Part shown: positions 61,990-64,000 of the stretch, piece by piece | How the letters are laid out: each line of letters begins with the position of its first letter | Numbering within the stretch: position 1 is the first letter of the stretch | DNA from: Natribacillus halophilus | Lineage (GTDB): Bacteria; Bacillota; Bacilli; Bacillales; Marinococcaceae | NCBI RefSeq assembly: GCF_900100185.1 | Contig: NZ_FNEN01000002.1 | Location: 78,061-142,060 of the forward strand | Direction: 5' to 3' | DNA length: 64,000 nucleotides | Notes under the pieces: generated by a model | What the model saw: the letters and a program-made list of their open reading frames with translations, nothing else | Told to the model about the DNA's origin: nothing | The model's database searches: none | Translations under genes and position numbers: made by a program

Positions 61990-62193
61990 ACAAATCCTCC
62001 TACCAAACATGTTAACGCCTTATTATGGATTTTGACGGTTAAACCCGAAACCCCCAAGCGTCTCCTCATCGACAGCTGCGTTTGAGTACAACATCCGTAA
62101 ACGATTTTCAATGATTACAAGAGGTAAATAACTTTCCTCTATTATAAAATTTTATATTAGCGTGTGTCTAAAGATTTTCGATTGTTTCCATTG

Positions 62194-62616
62194 TTACGTT
62201 TGTAAACATTGTTCAGATTCAGCATCTCCATACATGTCTTCGATAATACGATCTTTTCGCCTTTTGACAGCTGCAACCGATAGATGATGATCTTTAGAAA
62301 TTTGGCGCAATGTGTTTCCATTTAATAGTTCATCTAAAATGATTTGATCTTTGATATCAGTAATGGCTGTCGAATGGCGTTGGATAAATGAAACTTTCCA
62401 TTTCAAGCTTTTCGTATGAGCATCATAGCGTTCCATCCTTTGTATTTCATAATAGACAGGGTCGGACGGCGTGCTGCCAGATGGAAGAGTCGCTTCAATC
62501 CCATATTTCGATACCATCGCTTGACTCACCCCCGTCATTTCTTGACGTTTCGTGATGAGGACATTCATCATCCATTTATAATTCATAAGCGCTTCATGGA
62601 TCTCCTTTTTATTCAA
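62194..62616 (-). CDS. Helix-turn-helix regulator (ArpU/sigma-4-like)
   Basis: 140 aa. The C-terminus has ILDELLNGNTLRQISKDHHL then SVAAVKRRKDRI, a sigma region 4-like helix-turn-helix seen in phage late-gene regulators and ICE activators. The N-terminal half is helical. Placed upstream of the transfer genes on the same strand, so it may activate them. Confidence 0.7.
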   Translation of the reverse strand: MNKKEIHEALMNYKWMMNVLITKRQEMTGVSQAMVSKYGIEATLPSGSTPSDPVYYEIQRMERYDAHTKSLKWKVSFIQRHSTAITDIKDQIILDELLNGNTLRQISKDHHLSVAAVKRRKDRIIEDMYGDAESEQCLQT

Positions 62617-62704
62617 GTTATAACCTCCAGTGGAAAGTGATAAATATTCGCTGCGACCGACTCTCCGTAACTCATTATTGATATTGATTCACACGGCATT
62701 CCTC

Positions 62705-63988
62705 TCATGCGGTATCATCAATATCGATAAATCGCCCGCATTCTTTCATAAAACCAAGATGGATCGTTCCGGTTGGTCCATTTCTCTGTTTCGAAACATC
62801 CACTTCTACTTGATTTGCATGATCGGCATCTTGATCGTAGTATGCCTCGCGATATAAGAAAGCGATCACATCAGCATCTTGTTCAATATTGCCAGAGTCT
62901 CTAAGGTCAGCCATCACGGGGCGTTTATCATGACGGTTTTCAACCTTCCTCGATAATTGAGATAAAACAATGATAGGAACATTTAGATCCGTCGCCAGGC
63001 GTTTAAGTTCGCGCGTAATGGCTCCTACCTCTAAATCTTTACGCTCAAATCGTCCGAGTCCCTGGATCATTTGTAAATAATCAATCACGATGAGCAAGTC
63101 ATCATCCGGGTTTTCTCTTGCCGTTTGGCGGGAAATGGAACAAATATCACTGATAACAGATGTATTCTCGTACATATTGAGCTTCCAATCCAATAGCGAC
63201 GCGATCGATGTCGTTGCCCGATCGTAGTCTTCTTCACTAAAAAATCGAGAAGGAAACTTCCACTTTTGACCATCTATATGGGTATCCGCCGAAATCACCC
63301 GCTGTAATAATTGCTTAGAGCCCATCTCCAGGCTAAATAAAAGACATCTTCCCTCGTTTTTACAATGGTTAGATCCTAGGTTTAAAGCAAAAGCTGTCTT
63401 CCCCATGGAGGGACGAGCAGCAACCACGATCAATTCTTTCCGTTGTAACCCGCCGGTCATTTGATCCAAAGGTGCATACCCTGTCTTGTAACTGTTTTTA
63501 TTTTCATTTTGCGTACGACTCATATCGTCCGAAATTTCATATAGCCATTCCTTTAACGTTTTCTCTTGGTTGATGGCTCCCAAACGTTGAAGGTCGGTTA
63601 ATTTCTGAGATAATCGTTGAAGCGCTGACTCGTTCGGCTGTTCCACATATCGAATCGCTGCTTGACGGCTTTCTCTGAGTCTGTACGCTTCGACGATTTT
63701 ACGTTCATGATGGGTAAACGTTGCGGTCGTTGCGACTGAACCAGCAAGCTGTGTCAGGTATTGAATTCCACCAGTTTGATGGATGGATTCACCTAAGGCT
63801 GTTATAACAGCAGCTAGTTCAGGTTCTGTTCCTTCCGCTTCGACCGTTCGCATGGCTCTAAAAATCAAGGAATGAGCAACCGTTGCGAAATGAGAAGATT
63901 GGAGCATCGACTCCTGAATCAATGAAGGTTCATAAAGAATTGTCCCTAATGCGGCTTGCTCAGACTCTATACACTCAATCAATTCCAT
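62705..63988 (-). CDS. DnaB-like replicative helicase
   Basis: 427 aa. N-terminal DnaB domain (IESEQAALGTILYEPSLIQE), then RecA-type core: Walker A AARPSMGKTAFALN near residue 195, Walker B LIVIDYLQMI near 300, LSQLSRKVENRHDKRP and the arginine-finger region DLRDSGNIEQDADVI. Slightly shorter than chromosomal DnaB. AGAGCGAGGG precedes ATG at the window edge. It lies upstream of the transfer genes and probably serves the element's own replication or processing. Confidence 0.9.
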   Translation of the reverse strand: MELIECIESEQAALGTILYEPSLIQESMLQSSHFATVAHSLIFRAMRTVEAEGTEPELAAVITALGESIHQTGGIQYLTQLAGSVATTATFTHHERKIVEAYRLRESRQAAIRYVEQPNESALQRLSQKLTDLQRLGAINQEKTLKEWLYEISDDMSRTQNENKNSYKTGYAPLDQMTGGLQRKELIVVAARPSMGKTAFALNLGSNHCKNEGRCLLFSLEMGSKQLLQRVISADTHIDGQKWKFPSRFFSEEDYDRATTSIASLLDWKLNMYENTSVISDICSISRQTARENPDDDLLIVIDYLQMIQGLGRFERKDLEVGAITRELKRLATDLNVPIIVLSQLSRKVENRHDKRPVMADLRDSGNIEQDADVIAFLYREAYYDQDADHANQVEVDVSKQRNGPTGTIHLGFMKECGRFIDIDDTA

Positions 63989-64000
63989 CCCTCGCTCTCT

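Overview
The window looks like chromosomal DNA of a low-to-mid GC Bacillota, most likely a halophilic or alkaliphilic Bacillaceae. Grounds: Bacillus-type ribosome binding sites, very acidic extracytoplasmic proteins, homologues of B. subtilis genes in familiar groups (YhfI-like, YwrA/B/D-like), and Gram-positive conjugation genes. A Salicibibacter-like genus is a guess from general resemblance. I read the sequence without database searches.

Backbone (1-25106). Positions 1-9265 hold a minus-strand import/catabolism operon: a Tm-1-like UPF0261 protein, a PEP-hydrolase-like TIM-barrel enzyme, a substrate-binding lipoprotein and four LivHMGF-type ABC transporter genes. It is preceded by a sigma-54 promoter and two palindromes. 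Next upstream lies a sigma-54 activator whose sensor domain is a full-length paralogue of the operon's own TIM-barrel enzyme. Positions 9266-24954 are ordinary chromosomal genes: LCP, CorC/CNNM, gamma-glutamyltransferase, a split chromate transporter, NERD, DinB, two MBL hydrolases, DUF779 plus aldehyde dehydrogenase, lipase and acyl-CoA synthetase. Between them sit four tandem arrays with an exact 21-bp period and two copies of a dispersed palindrome. tRNA-Asn and tRNA-Thr close this part.

Integrated element (about 25062-41522). A 47-bp repeat of the tRNA-Thr 3' end occurs at both ends, and an identical 21-bp repeat lies just inside each end. The element carries a tyrosine integrase, an XRE regulator, an excisionase-like protein, a rolling-circle Rep, a pT181-like nick hairpin and a large nested hairpin that could be a single-strand origin. 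Its cargo is an AT-rich catabolic cluster: IclR, amidohydrolase, two Rieske ferredoxins, a ferredoxin reductase, M20 amidohydrolase, SLC13 permease and an ICL/PEP-mutase family enzyme. Alanine dehydrogenase, a transposase remnant and an intron-like remnant complete it.

Conjugative region (41523-64000, continuing beyond). It starts with a type I toxin-antitoxin locus missed by simple ORF calling (30-aa toxin, convergent antisense RNA). A minus-strand conjugation module follows: DnaB-like helicase, HTH protein, lipoprotein, pilin-like protein, YukC/EssB-like protein, VirD4, VirB6-like protein, TrsC/TrsD-like proteins, VirB4, SLT-NlpC/P60 hydrolase, an IS3 insertion, a candidate oriT, MobP2 relaxase with accessory proteins, ArdC-like protein, a toprim protein and a membrane-anchored Mrr-like nuclease. 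No integrase for this module is visible here. It may be a second element stacked on the same tRNA-Thr site, supplying transfer functions to the smaller element beside it.
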